DNA of 64,000 bases. It comes from Pachyseris speciosa (Eukaryota; Cnidaria; Anthozoa; Scleractinia; Pachyseridae). Numbering within the stretch: the first letter of the stretch is position 1; each line of letters opens with the position of its first letter. The position numbers and the translations under genes are program-made. The notes below the pieces were generated by a model. The model had not been told where the DNA came from. It saw only the letters and a program-made list of their open reading frames with translations, and searched no databases. The stretch is taken from assembly GCA_016490735.1 (NCBI GenBank), contig JAEMWC010000625.1, positions 297,001 through 361,000 on the forward strand. Direction: 5' to 3'. Positions 31,659-42,099 of this stretch are shown here, piece after piece.

Positions 31659-32157
31659 CAACACATCAGAAACACTGAGACAGCCGCCAGTGCCAGCACT
31701 CCACAGAAAGCGGGCACCAGTGCCGGCCCGTCGCAAGCAGTCGGCGCCACGTCGGAGGTGGAAAGAAATGAAGGAGGAGATCATGCGACTATACCCCCTA
31801 TTCAAGGAGGAAGAAATTAACCAGGTCTCCATTTCACTTCCCCCTGAATTGTCTTTGCTTCGGTGTTGGAAATGCACTGGTTGCAAGGAGAGAACATTTT
31901 GTTTGAGAACCGGTGCTCCCCTCCCTACACCCCTATCTCCCCCCGAGGAGGGAAACTTTATTCCAGTTCGCTACGTGGTCCCTGAAAACTTCAGTTCCTT
32001 TCGTTGTTTGAAATGCACCGGCTGCAACGATGACGACGTCTGTCTCAGAACCGGAGCCCCACCACCCTTTTGGGTTGACAGGGATGTTCCTTCCGCTCGG
32101 ATGTGGGATGAATGGTTTGGGGTTTGGGATGCAGGTGGAGTGGGTGATGTGGAGTAA
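31600..32157 (+). CDS. Unknown protein with two Cys-rich CLRTGAP repeats
   Basis: 186 residues from MAVQVENL; the ATG lies inside the inverted repeat. The N-terminus is shared in part with the polymerase at the other end (AANKFFAGA versus AANNFGAGA). After a basic Pro-rich linker come two related blocks: LRCWKCTGCKERTFCLRTGA and FRCLKCTGCNDDDVCLRTGA, about 65 residues apart. Each has four Cys in a C-x2-C-x2-C-x5-C pattern that could bind zinc or form disulphides. The tail is Trp-rich (WDEWFGVWDAGG). Not recognised; possibly a small regulatory or host-interacting protein. Confidence 0.6.
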   Translation: MAVQVENLRSAANKFFAGANNTSETLRQPPVPALHRKRAPVPARRKQSAPRRRWKEMKEEIMRLYPLFKEEEINQVSISLPPELSLLRCWKCTGCKERTFCLRTGAPLPTPLSPPEEGNFIPVRYVVPENFSSFRCLKCTGCNDDDVCLRTGAPPPFWVDRDVPSARMWDEWFGVWDAGGVGDVE

Positions 32158-32166
32158 CGACACCCC

Positions 32167-32177
32167 AATTAGAGAAA
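32167..32177 (+). promoter_or_regulatory. AATTAGAGAAA motif, putative promoter element, site 2
   Basis: Ten bases after the stop of the previous gene and 18 bases before ATG 32195. One mismatch to TATTAGAGAAA. Confidence 0.5.
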
Positions 32178-32194
32178 GGCATCTTTCAGGTAAG

Positions 32195-32374
32195 ATGGAG
32201 GAGATAGACATGCTGGAAGAGATGCTCTTTGAGATGTGGACATCAGGAATATCACCAGAGATGGCAGGAGCAGTAATGCTTACACTTGTAGCGGAGGAGG
32301 TTGTCCTTGAGGAAGTAGAAACAACCCCTTTCAAACCAGAAGTGGTTCACAACCTTACAGCGGCGGCAGCATAG
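32195..32374 (+). CDS. Small acidic unknown protein
   Basis: 59 residues from MEEIDMLEEMLFEMW; the frame is open further upstream, but this ATG follows the promoter-like motif by 18 bases. Acidic and Met/Val/Leu-rich, predicted helical (MLTLVAEEVVLEEVE). No family recognised. It lies in a compact run of small genes on the same strand. Confidence 0.45.
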   Translation: MEEIDMLEEMLFEMWTSGISPEMAGAVMLTLVAEEVVLEEVETTPFKPEVVHNLTAAAA

Positions 32375-32377
32375 TTG

Positions 32378-32388
32378 TATTAGAGAAA
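32378..32388 (+). promoter_or_regulatory. TATTAGAGAAA motif, putative promoter element, site 3
   Basis: Immediately after the previous stop codon and followed by a GGGG run like site 1. The ATG of the next gene is 52 bases downstream. Confidence 0.5.
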
Positions 32389-32439
32389 TGGGGGGATAGG
32401 GCGACGGCACCGACTGATCTGCTGCGTTACAATGTCAGA

Positions 32440-32703
32440 ATGGCCTTGATCGAAGAGATAAACAAGTGGTTGGGGAGAAAGAAAAACGTGGATTCCCCCC
32501 ACAGAATTTCAATGCGCCATGTGCGCGATTTGTTAAGGCAGGATGTGGCGCCCTGGCAGTACATCAGGAAAACGAGGGACAACCATTTTATTGACGAATG
32601 TGCCCTTTGTTGTTGGATGGTAGCTCATTCTCTTTCCGAAGATGAAAAAGAGTTTATGGATAAATGGCTGACTGACGAGGGGTTTGATGACACGGTCCAT
32701 TGA
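32440..32703 (+). CDS. Unknown small protein with APWQYI motif, paralog 1
   Basis: 87 residues, MALIEEINKWLGRKKNVDSP onward, with VRDLLRQDVAPWQYIRKTRD in the middle and an acidic tail. The next gene carries a comparable block (FVRWLLQNNEAPWQYINNTN), so the two look like tandem duplicates about 25-30 percent identical by eye. Function unknown. Confidence 0.5.
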   Translation: MALIEEINKWLGRKKNVDSPHRISMRHVRDLLRQDVAPWQYIRKTRDNHFIDECALCCWMVAHSLSEDEKEFMDKWLTDEGFDDTVH

Positions 32704-32723
32704 ACAAATGGGAGACAAGATTA

Positions 32724-33071
32724 ATGGACGCCGAACGCTTCATTATATGTCGAAAGTTGGTTCTGAGAATTAACAGATGGCTTAACACTTTGGACAAACT
32801 CAACCTTCCCAAGGAGTATGAGCCAATGTTATTTGTTCGTTGGCTGTTGCAAAACAATGAAGCTCCCTGGCAATACATTAACAACACAAACGTTATACAC
32901 AATATTTGCTACGATGCACCAACTCCCATTCGAGTTGCGGGAGAAAATTTATCGCTACCATGTTCAAAACTAGCTGAAAGAAAGAGAGAAAATGGGCTGG
33001 CGTTGGGTTCACGAAGAACTTTTGGCTCCTCTTTTAAACTTCATTTTCCCAATGTGGTTTGCTTCTCATGA
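32724..33071 (+). CDS. Unknown small protein with APWQYI motif, paralog 2
   Basis: About 115 residues from MDAERFIICRK. The first ~70 residues align with the previous gene at INRWLNTLDKLNLP and APWQYI. The rest is unrelated and may follow a frameshift. It overlaps the end of the previous gene's non-coding gap without its own TATTAGAGAAA motif, so it may be read from the same transcript. Confidence 0.45.
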   Translation: MDAERFIICRKLVLRINRWLNTLDKLNLPKEYEPMLFVRWLLQNNEAPWQYINNTNVIHNICYDAPTPIRVAGENLSLPCSKLAERKRENGLALGSRRTFGSSFKLHFPNVVCFS

Positions 33072-33081
33072 CTATTAAACA

Positions 33082-33411
33082 ATGGCACCCAGAAGACAAA
33101 TGCATCTCTTGGAAAGAGTCAACCAACTCCCACCAGAGCTGAAGGAAAAAAATCCTTCAAGAAAAAATAAAAGCCCAAATTCAAGACAAAAAAGGGGCGG
33201 GTAGGGATGAAGTACACAGAGATCTCTTCTCTTTCTTCGAGGATGCACCTTTTTGTGAAATTGAAAATTGTTATACCTATGTCACATCCTGTGGAAAATG
33301 CTCCTCATGCAGGCTAAATGGTACTTGTTGGGCCTGTTGGTTGAAAAACAGGTACCACCAAGTATGTCTTCCGTATGAGGTGGAGGATATTAGAGAAAGA
33401 TGGAAATGAAT
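33082..33411 (+). pseudogene. Unknown Cys-rich protein, frame-shifted
   Basis: Starts MAPRRQMHLLERVNQLPPEL. A run of seven A near 33150 appears to shift the frame, after which the other frame reads through CGKCSSCRLNGTCWACWLKN to a stop near 33410. The LLERVNQLPPEL segment has an F-box-like look, but that is weak. Six Cys in the C-terminal block recall the Cys blocks of the first gene. Confidence 0.4.
33388..33398 (+). promoter_or_regulatory. TATTAGAGAAA motif, putative promoter element, site 4
   Basis: Overlaps the end of the Cys-rich frame. An ATG follows two bases later (33400), giving a 49-codon frame with duplicated CVGGQ; if transcription starts downstream, another start must be used. 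Confidence 0.4.
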
Positions 33412-33549
33412 GACCTGTACCCATGGTTGCCACATTTCTGCTCGCAATGTGTTGGTGGGCAATGTGTTGGTGGGCAATCGCAATCAAAATACAAGGATGG
33501 CCAAAAACTTTGGAAAGAGTGGTCGCTGACGAATTTCAGCGAGTCGTGA
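33400..33549 (+). CDS. Possible 49-residue protein with CVGGQ duplication
   Basis: Begins MEMNDLYPWLPHFCSQCVGG. It contains a 15-bp direct duplication (GTGTTGGTGGGCAAT twice). The LINE has inserted just after its stop. Too short for a firm call. Confidence 0.25.
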   Translation: MEMNDLYPWLPHFCSQCVGGQCVGGQSQSKYKDGQKLWKEWSLTNFSES

Positions 33550-33789
33550 AAGAACTCAAGAATGACGGTTTGGGGACTGGGTCGGTATGGCGAATGAATA
33601 AGACGTGAAATCTGTTGCTCCGAATGTGGTGTTTCGTATTTCCCTATTTCGCTTGATGTCAACGAAAAGAAAAACCCGATCTCAGTCATCTAGCGTTTCT
33701 ACATCTTCTATATCTTCACCGGAGGAAAAAAGTGTCGTGAAGCTTCTGTAGGCAGCGAGGAACGAGACGAAGTCTTCCAAGCTTTAAAC

Positions 33790-34563
33790 ATGGCGGAGGA
33801 TTTAGGGAGTAAAATTGAAGAAGTGTTAATGAGACTCAAGAAGTTGGATAATATTGAGCACCGATTAATGGAACTTTCATCGACGCTATCAAACATTGAG
33901 GAAACGATAAGCCGATTGGACAGTGACGTGAGCACGTTAAAGGCAAAGAACACCAATCTAGAGAAGACGGTGTACGTATTGAAAGAAGGTGTGAACCTCG
34001 GTGAGGAAGACATTTCTGTTCTAAAGACTGACATGAAGAAAAATGAATTTGAAATTGAAGAGCTTAGAAAACAAATCCTTTACATGGAGGCATACTCTCG
34101 AAGGGAGAATGCCAAATTTATCGGGGTTCCTGAGGAGCTCATCAGCTCTGAAGTCGGCATGGAGCAAGACCGTCCCTCACAGAAGACCGAAAACACCAAG
34201 GAGGTTATCTATAAGTTTATGGAAGAACATCTCCAAATTGAGCATGCAAGTGACAGAATTGAATTCCAAAGGATCCATAGACTGGGTAAACCAGTTTCTG
34301 GAAAATCGCGTCCCATTATAGCAAGGTTTTTGCGGTACAAAGACAAAGTGCTAGTAATGGAACAAGCTCGTAAATTATTGAAAGGCAAGGAATTTTCTAT
34401 GTTTGATGACATACCGAAGGAACTCTATGATTCTAGGAAGAAACAGATAAAGAAATTGAAAGAAGCTAGGAGAAATGGTCTCAATGCGTATTTCAGCAAA
34501 GCCCATCCCGACAACCTTTTTGTTGAAGGACGATATGTTGCCCCCGATGAGCCATTTAGTTAG
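33790..34563 (+). CDS. L1-like LINE ORF1 protein
   Basis: 257 residues, intact. A coiled coil spans about residues 1-95 (heptads through IEHRLMELSSTLSNIEETIS). The RRM-like region has YSRRENAKFIGVPEEL and IEFQRIHRLGKPVSGKSRPI, and the C-terminal domain ends NLFVEGRYVAPDEPFS. It corresponds block for block to the ORF1 at 16430-17324. It would coat LINE RNA. Confidence 0.85.
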   Translation: MAEDLGSKIEEVLMRLKKLDNIEHRLMELSSTLSNIEETISRLDSDVSTLKAKNTNLEKTVYVLKEGVNLGEEDISVLKTDMKKNEFEIEELRKQILYMEAYSRRENAKFIGVPEELISSEVGMEQDRPSQKTENTKEVIYKFMEEHLQIEHASDRIEFQRIHRLGKPVSGKSRPIIARFLRYKDKVLVMEQARKLLKGKEFSMFDDIPKELYDSRKKQIKKLKEARRNGLNAYFSKAHPDNLFVEGRYVAPDEPFS

Positions 34564-35024
34564 TTTTTTTGTTGTTGCTGTTTTTTCTTTTCTTTGCTGT
34601 TTAACGTTTTTAGAAAAGTGGAAAATTTGCATAATTTTCAAGCTTAATAATTGTAATCTGCTTCTGTGCTTTTTTTGTCACCTCCTTCTACTCCTCCGCC
34701 ACCTTTCGCACTATTACGTGACAAGTTGTTAGAGTAATGAAGCATTGTTTGTATCAAATATCACTGCTTTCGGAGCACTTCATTTATGCACGTCTAAGCA
34801 ACGGATATTGAAGGGGCTCTCACAAACACCTTTCGGAGCGCTCTCAGGGGTAAGTAAGCAGTCTGTTTGTCTTTCTATATGTTATGTCTTAATGGCTATT
34901 GTATGTTCTGTTTTGCTTATGTTACACTTTTTCTCACCCCGGATTTTATACTGCTTTTGTCTAAAACCCGATGAGGAAAACCTTCAAAATTACTTATGCT
35001 ATTTAGGCTTAAATTTCTAAAGTT

Positions 35025-38000
35025 ATGAGTGAAAACCTGATAATATGCTCCCTAAACGTTAGGGGCTTAGCAAATGTCTGGAAGAGAAGAGAGACCTTTC
35101 GATGGCTTAGATTGAAAAAATATTCTATATATTTCCTGCAGGAGGTTCATAGCACTATAGATGTCGAGGCGTGTTGGTTAGCTGAATGGGGCTACTCTGC
35201 GATCTTTAGCAGTTTCTCCAGTGCAAGCGCTGGAGTTTGTGTATTATTTAACAACAACTTTGTTTTTAAAATCTTAAGACAGTTCTCTGACCCAGCGGGA
35301 AGATTTATTATAGTTGATATTGAGACCGAAGACCGTGTTCTCACTTTAGTAAATATTTATGCGCCGAACCAGGATACCCCAAACTTTTTTAGAGATGTTG
35401 CTGATCATCTCTGTTCCTTCGAGTGCGAAGAAATATGCTTGGGAGGAGATTTTAACCTGGTATTAGATGTAACCAAGGATAAGAAAGGTGGAAATCCAGT
35501 GACTCACTTCAAATCGGTCATGGAGGTAAAACGCATGATGGCTGAACTTGATTTGACCGACATATGGCGTGATCTCCACCCCGATTCTTACGCAGTTACA
35601 TGGAGAAGAAGAAGGCCGGACATTTGTTGTCGATTAGATTTTTTTTTAATAAGTTCTGGTTTAAGCACAATTTGCATTCAAGCCGATGTCCTCCCTGGCT
35701 ATAGAACTGATCACTCCCTAATAACAATCGAACTCGATAATAAAACAAATCCTAGAGGGCCAGGGTTTTGGAAGCAAAATAATTCGTTTTTACTTGAAAG
35801 CGAGTATGTGAGCTTGATAAGAGAAACGATATCGGAAGTCGTAAATGAATATGCAAATAACGATGATGTGGATGCTGTACTTTTGTGGGATACAATGAAG
35901 ATGAAAATTAGAGCAAAGTCACTGGAGTACGCAAAGTCGAAGAAAAGGAAAGACAATTTTGACGAACAACTTCTCGAGTCAGATATCAGGTCTCTTAGTG
36001 AAAGGTTGGAACAAAAGGACTTATCTGACGGCAAAAGAATGATAATTTTGAACCAAGTTGAGGTTAAGACGGTAAGAAGAGATAAAATTTGCCAACACAA
36101 AACTCGAGGCTCAATAATAAGATCCAAAACGCGTTGGTACAATGAAGGTGAGAAAAATACCAAATATTTCTTAGGTTTAGAAAAAAGACATCACAACAAC
36201 AAAACCATCAAAATACTTCGATTGGCAGATGGTAGCCTTATTAGCACTGATTGTGAGATCCTAGAGGAAGCACAAAGATTTTATCGTAGCCTTTATTCAT
36301 CCTGTATTGCTTCTCAGGTAAATGAGTATGACGATCTTTTCTTTTCGGCGGGAGAAAACATTAAGGTAGCCGAACATGAACAGGGTGAATGTGAGGGTCC
36401 CTCGACTGAATCTGAGTGTTTTGCAAGCCTAAAAACAATGACGTCTAATAAAAGCCCAGGCAGTGATGGGCTACCTGTTGAGTTCTACAAAGTGTTTTGG
36501 AAGGATATTTCACAGTACCTCCTAAAAGCACTGAATGTCTCGTATGCCAAAGGCTGTTTATCTGTTACGCAAAGAAGAGGTCTAATATCATTGATCCCGA
36601 AAAAGAACAAAGATGCTAAATTGTTAAAGAACTGGAGACCAATAACACTTTTAAACTGCGATTATAAAATCGCATCAAAGGCTGTTGCAAATAGATTAAA
36701 GAAATTTCTACCGACACTTATTAATCACGATCAAACGGGCTTTCAAAAAAATAGGTTTATTGGGGAGAATATCAGGTTAATCGACAGTATAATAAATTAC
36801 GCGAAGGAAAAAAATGTACCCGGCCTGTTACTCTTTGTCGATTTTGAAAAAGCCTTTGATTCCCTGGAATGGAACTTCATTGAGAAAACCTTGGCGCATT
36901 TTAATTTTGGACCGTCTCTAAGAGCCTGGATAAGGCTTTTCTACACCGATATAACTAGCTGTGTACAAAATAATGGCTGGTCTTCTGACTTCTTCTATTT
37001 GAATCGCGGTGTTAGACAGGGATGCCCTTTGTCGCCATACTTGTTTCTGTTGTGTGCTGAGGTACTAGGAAATACTGTCCGAAATGATAAACAGATAAAA
37101 GGTATTAAAGTAATTAATTCAGAGTGCAAAATTAGTCAGTATGCTGATGATACTACAATGATTTTAGATGGATCAAAAGCGTCTTTTTTGCGGTCCATTT
37201 TTCTTTTAGATTCCTTCGCTTTAGTCTCTGGTCTACGTGCAAATTATGAAAAAACGGAATGTCTTTGGATTGGATCACGAAGTTCTTCTACAGATATTTA
37301 TTCATCAGGAAAACCAATTCAACTGGCGGATAAAAACGTTTTCGCTCTTGGAACTTGGTTTTCGACTGTTAATGAGCTCAAGCAGGCCAATTGTGCTGAC
37401 AGACTTGAAAAAATGAAAAACATTTTAAACAGCTGGTCAGCGAGGAGATTAACTTTACTGGGTAAAATTACAATTATAAAAAGTTTAGCGGTATCACAAA
37501 TCGTCTACGTATTATCTTCTCTCCCAACTCCCAGAGGTTTGCTGAAGGAAATCAATTCTCTGCTTTACGAGTTTCGGTGGGATGGTAAAGGTGATAAGAT
37601 TAAGAGGACTCAAATCATAAATAAGTATGATGAAGGCGGCTTGAAAATGGTGGACATTGACAGCTTTAGTAAAGCCCTTAAAATAAAATGGGTAGTAAAT
37701 TATCTCAATGACGATAGTCATGGTAAATGGAAGCTGTTTTTTGAATATTACTTGCAAAAACATGGCGGTAAGATGCTTTTCCAGTGTAATTTGAAAATTG
37801 AGGACGTACCTTTGCTTAAACTGCAGAATGCCTTCCTAGAGGAAATTGTGCAAATTTGGACGAATATCAATTATACCAACGAGGAGCAGGACTTCGGTAA
37901 TTCATGCATTTGGTACAATTCGCTGATAAGGATTGGCCACCGCCCCTTCTTCTACCAATCATGATTTAATGCAGGGTTAAAGTTGATTAAGGATTTAATG

Positions 38001-38760
38001 GATACTGATGGTACTTTCCTAAAATATAATGCCTTCCTATCTAAATATAGAATTAAGACCAATTTTCTCAGCTATCATGCTGTTTTATCAGCTTTAAGAA
38101 GTTACAAAGAGACCTTTTCTCCACATCTTAACTGGAGAAAAAAGTAGAAGAGCCAAAACTCTCAGTTCCAGATATGAAATGTAAGAAAATCTACAACATG
38201 CTTATTCAAAAGAAGGTTTCCCCACCAACACGAAGCCAAATAAAATGGTTAGCTGAAGATGCTCTACTGGATTCGTTCCCTGTTAACTGGAAGCAAACCT
38301 ATTCCTTGCCCTTTTTATGTACAAAAGAAACAGAACTTAGGGTTTTTCAATTCAAGTTTCTCCAACGGAGAATCGCAACTAACGACTTTCTTTACAGAAT
38401 TGGGATCGTCCCGACTAAACTCTGCACGTTTTGCGGAGAAGCCCCAGCCAACTCTTTTGGAAAGAGGTCCTGGCATGGATAAAAGACAAGTTTTTTCAGT
38501 CTGAGGGTCACTCTCTTTTCCTGCCTCGGTTTTGTGAGTGAATCTCCTGACCCACTGGTTCAACATCTTCTTCTTATTGCTCGACACTATATATATACTT
38601 GTAAACTTAAAAATACGACTCCAGCGCTGACGGTTTTTATAGAACTAGTTATAAACAGCGCCCGAATAGAGAAAAGGTTTGCTTTTGAGACAAATGCCCT
38701 CGTTATATTTGAAACGAAATGGTCTCGGTTGGGTTCCTTCCTCTTTTCCAGACTGTAGTT
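35025..38760 (+). pseudogene. L1-like LINE ORF2: endonuclease and reverse transcriptase, C-terminus broken
   Basis: Long open frame 35025-37964 (979 codons). APE endonuclease residues 1-240: ICSLNVRGL, IYFLQEVHS, ICLGGDFNLV, RLDFFLIS and DHSLITIE. Reverse transcriptase: KSPGSDGLPVEFYK, IPKKNKDAKLLKNWRPITLL, LFVDFEKAFDS, GVRQGCPLSPYLF and the catalytic SQYADDTTMI. A TGA at 37962-37964 ends the frame, and the C-terminal domain continues in broken pieces to about 38760 (CTFCGE near 38440, then ARHYIYTCKLKN). Family length would be about 1240 residues. Probably inactive unless the stop is recent. Confidence 0.88.
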
Positions 38761-39099
38761 TGCAATCTCTTTTGGAGGTTTAGATGTGGAAAAAAGCAGT
38801 ATCTGGGAGGGGGAGTGTAACATGGGTAAGTAATGCAGTAAAGTGTCAAATGAGTTATAGTATGTAATATAAGTAATTGTTTTTAAATGTAAGTAGTATG
38901 CACCTGTGTCAAAGTAAGATGCCTTCCTGTACTTTACTGTGAACATGTGAACATTGTAGTATAATTTATGTAAAAGTATCTAGTCTTTCCGTAGTAATGT
39001 AAGTTATAAGTGAAACGAAATAAATAAAGAGTAAAAAAAAAAAAAAAGGTAATTCTCAGGTAAAAAAAAAAAAAAAAAAAAAAAGAATGACGGTTTGAT

Positions 39100-39545
39100 A
39101 CCCCCAAACCAAGTTTCTCTTTCGTATTATCGCGTTTCGGGCAAACGCGTGGCCCCACTGTCTCTTGTTCCATGGAATCACGTCAAGCGATTTGACCATT
39201 TTTCGGTCAGCAACATGCTTGCATTTTTTTTTTCGTTCTCGCCGTACTTCTTTGCGCGAAAACCACAACTGCTGTAATCCACATCATGTTGGGTTGTTGA
39301 AATACTTCAAGAATCTCCCCCGTCTCAGGATCAAAGCTTAGCCGTTCCATAGTAGTTGCGCAGGGTTTTCTTCAGAACATCTGCGAAACCATGGTGTTGG
39401 GGATTGGCCTTTCCGAAAGCTTTCAAAAACCTTTTCTCAGTTGCAAACTTTGGCACCAACACACTTTACAAAACAAAACGACGATCGAACAAATTTCCAA
39501 TACCAGCTCCATAACCCTTCCATTTTATCCACGAGCCGTAGCTGC
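39100..39545 (-). pseudogene. Degraded frame of the Polinton-like element, basic
   Basis: Pieces in alternating frames include LWFSRKEVRRERKKKCKHVA and MVKSLDVIPWNKRQWG (39268-39110). Strongly basic, at least four breaks. It lies directly downstream of the capsid-associated gene at 39565 on the same strand. Product unknown, possibly nucleic-acid binding. Confidence 0.35.
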
Positions 39546-39564
39546 GGGTACCTCCTTGTCTTTT

Positions 39565-40059
39565 TTAGTCCGCGTATTGGTGCTTGTATTCAGCCACCAT
39601 AGCCCGTCCCTCCTTTTCTGAAACTTCGGGTCCTTTGGAAAGCTTGGGGTTGGAAACAACATCCCACAACTTTTTGAAATCAACAAAGGGGAAAGGAACA
39701 GGAAGCCCGCGCCCATCCAGGCCTGGTCTGTCAGTTTTGTAGCGGATGTTGGGCCGAATCTTCGTGGAAAGTTGGTTCAAGGCTTCGCTCCCAGCCTTTC
39801 GAAACATGGGCTTACCCTTCTTCACAGCCCAATCGATCGCCTTTCGTTGAAGCTCGGGATTCCTCATCGCTTCCGATGCATGGTATCGTCCCATTTCCAC
39901 TCCCCTTTTTGCGAGATACGGAACCCCATGGTGAAGAAACAAATCCATCGCCGTTCCAGCAATATCCGTGCCAATTCCTTTGCCCTCTGCCGGAGAGGGC
40001 CCCGCTAGTTTCTCGACTTCGGTGAAAAACGTGATTTTGTGATTCCACAAACAGCACAC
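39565..40059 (-). CDS. Putative virion-associated protein of the Polinton-like element
   Basis: Up to 164 residues; the true start is unclear since the N-terminal MCCLWNHK part may be frame-shifted. A helical centre, MDLFLHHGVPYLAKRGVEMG followed by RYHASEAMRNPELQRKAIDW, then LSTKIRPNIRYKTDRPGLDG. I recall this protein type next to capsid genes of cnidarian Polinton-like elements, but know no function. It is part of a minus-strand block with the two genes upstream. Confidence 0.5.
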   Translation of the reverse strand: MCCLWNHKITFFTEVEKLAGPSPAEGKGIGTDIAGTAMDLFLHHGVPYLAKRGVEMGRYHASEAMRNPELQRKAIDWAVKKGKPMFRKAGSEALNQLSTKIRPNIRYKTDRPGLDGRGLPVPFPFVDFKKLWDVVSNPKLSKGPEVSEKEGRAMVAEYKHQYAD

Positions 40060-40497
40060 TTAGCTTTCCACATTTTGTGTCAAACGGTAAAGCTTCACTT
40101 CCCTTGGTCCATACCCCTTCCCGAAAATCTTCTTTAAAGCTTTGTCTGTAGCGAAACTTAGTCCCGCAGTTGCCAAAGCTTTGGCGGCGGAGTTTGCTGC
40201 TGGTACAAGCACCGGCCGAGCCAGACTGAACACCGTTGAAAAAAGATTGCCGCCGCTCTGTGTGAGTTTGGTGATTTGTGTTTTGGTTATCGTGATGTCC
40301 GCAGCGCTTCTCGCTGGCTGCCTTCTTCGCGTGATTGATTTGGGTGGTAGTCAAAAGAAGAGTATCGCCGCGCCCGATTTGTCCGGGTTTGACTCGCAGA
40401 GTCACGGCCGTTCGCGAGGCAACAGCCTTTCGCAGGCTTTAATTCTGGCCATCTGTCAAGGCAATCTGTAACGGACGGTGCTTCGTTGCCATCTTAT
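40060..40497 (-). pseudogene. Putative core/pVI-like protein, frame-shifted
   Basis: Starts MATKHRPLQIALTDGQ at 40497, with TATAAG immediately before the ATG. Shifts near 40445 and 40300 precede LRVKPGQIGRGDTLLLTTTQ and a Thr/Gly region with GGNLFSTVFSLARPVLVPAA and GKGYGPREVKLYRL. The Gly-rich plus amphipathic arrangement recalls adenovirus pVI-like proteins, but the link is by analogy with context. Confidence 0.45.
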
Positions 40498-40520
40498 ACC
40501 AAAGAAAAGAATTTTCTGTC

Positions 40521-41748
40521 TCAAGCCACAACCAACTCGTTTCCAACCGTCTTGATCACAACATCTTCCTCGTTCAAGATGGCTGCGAAAATGATGAAAT
40601 CTTGAGCGTTGGCAGCTTCATTCAACGTCCACTTCAGAACCATTTTCTTCGCATTACCCGTCATACTTTCTTTAGCCGCGCGGAGGTAGAAGTAAATGAT
40701 GTGGTAAAGAAAAGAATGGTTGCTTGGGTTAATTTGGGTTCCTGAGTTGGGGTCGTTCTTCCTGTAACGAAATTCGATCAGATCGTGGCGGATACGTATC
40801 AGATCTTCACCCTCGTAGTCGAGATCGGGGTAGTGCGTTGAACCATACTGCAGTTGGCAAGAGCTCAATTTAGCTGAATTGTCTCCGTCGAGATTGAATG
40901 TGTCGAAGAAGTACGGGTTTTGGTCCAGGGCATTCTCTTTCCGCGACTGTTGGAAGAAGATAAGACGTGTTTTGCGTTTTTGATACCAGGGGAAATTTTC
41001 CAATGACCGCTCGCACTCAGAGGTCAGAGGTCAAGGTTTCTTGCAAGAAGTTTCACAAATTGTTTATTCATCATTTTTTCCCTTCCGGTGTGAGCTCCAG
41101 TTTCGGAATCCACAGGTGAAACTCCACAATTCGCCGCTCTGTGCCATCGTTTTGGTATATCATTTCAGCGTCGTTCTGCAACACAATTTCGAACTCAAGC
41201 TGCATCGGAGGGAGAAGTCTGTTCCAAAGCCCCTCGAAGAACGAAAAACGTCTGAAAGGAATTATGGTTTTTACCGTTCCGGCCCCCTTGAAAGTTTGTG
41301 TCGCTCCACAGTCCCTTTGTTGGCGGCGGCGGCGGGGTTTGTCACAGTCGCGGCAGCGGTCTCGAGATACCAAAATTCATCTTTCGCCACGCTAATCGCG
41401 TAGTCTTGGGAGTCCTCCAACAAGGTTTTGATGAACACCACTTTGTGAATACCATGTGCCTGGTACAGAGGCCTTCCTGCGGACTTCACCGTCGTTTTGT
41501 TGATAAGTGAGAAAGACTCGTTGACTGGCGCCGATTCTGTGTTGTTCGCAATGTTGACCCCATCAGCTATTACTCGACAGCAAAATAGGCGTTGAACCAA
41601 TCGTGGGTGACATCTCTGTTTCTTGAATAAAATTTATACCCCTTCTTGTTCTGGTACTGACCATTTCCTGGAACACGATCGGCGTCTCGAGATCGATGCG
41701 CTCATAGTCCACCTTTTCAAGATACTTTGGCGAACGAAACCAAGCCAT
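40521..41748 (-). pseudogene. Candidate major capsid protein of the Polinton-like element, frame-shifted
   Basis: Starts MAWFRSPKYLEKVDYERIDL at 41748. Pieces in three frames cover the middle (NESFSLINKTTVKSAGRPLY, FFEGLWNRLLPPMQLEFEIV, HLWIPKLELTPEGKK) and the clean C-terminal frame 41003-40521 (NPYFFDTFNLDGDNSAKLSS to LNEAANAQDFIIFAAIL). Length about 400 residues, strand-rich, in the right place for a capsid gene. I recall this family as abundant in cnidarian genomes; the double jelly-roll fold is my inference. At least three breaks, near 41580, 41330 and 41030. Confidence 0.55.
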
Positions 41749-41774
41749 GTTTCGTGCACACTATACAAACGAAA

Positions 41775-42076
41775 ATAATTTCAAAGGCGATTAGCCAAAA
41801 TTTGGGTGAGTTTCCACATCGCATCTCCCCCTTTTGGTCTCCCCATTTGCTCCCTCAACAACTGTCGGATTTTTTTTGCACTTCTTTGCACATTTTTTTG
41901 GGTGATTCATCTGTCACACGTGACAGCGGCAAAACCACTTCTTGTTTCGCTGGCTTCGCAACTTTCGGGCCGATATCCAAGAGCTCATCGCGAATCACGC
42001 CCGACCCTTTGTGCATGTACCGATACCATCCCACACTGGGGTCGAAAATTTTTGTCCACTCACTGGGGTTGTTCAT
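41775..42076 (-). CDS. Small unknown capsid-block protein
   Basis: MNNPSEWTKIFDPSVGWYRY at the start, then GSGVIRDELLDIG and Lys/Pro-rich residues. The open frame stops at 41855; a continuation in a neighbouring frame may run to about 41775. A TTATATACCC element lies just upstream (42082-42092). It precedes the capsid candidate on the same strand. Function unknown. Confidence 0.4.
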
Positions 42077-42099
42077 TTGAGATGGGGTTATATACCCTT

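Larger units (their letters stand above)
33573..39082 (+). mobile_element. L1/Tx1-like LINE, near full length, 15-bp target duplication
   Basis: Flanked by perfect copies of AAGAATGACGGTTTG (33558-33572 and 39083-39097). It has a 5' region of ~215 bp, ORF1, ORF2, an AATAAA signal near 39019 and two A tracts separated by about 14 bp. Same clade as the LINE at 1-17340, but a different family and opposite strand. It lies in a gap between the small plus-strand genes and the minus-strand capsid block of the host element. Confidence 0.9.
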
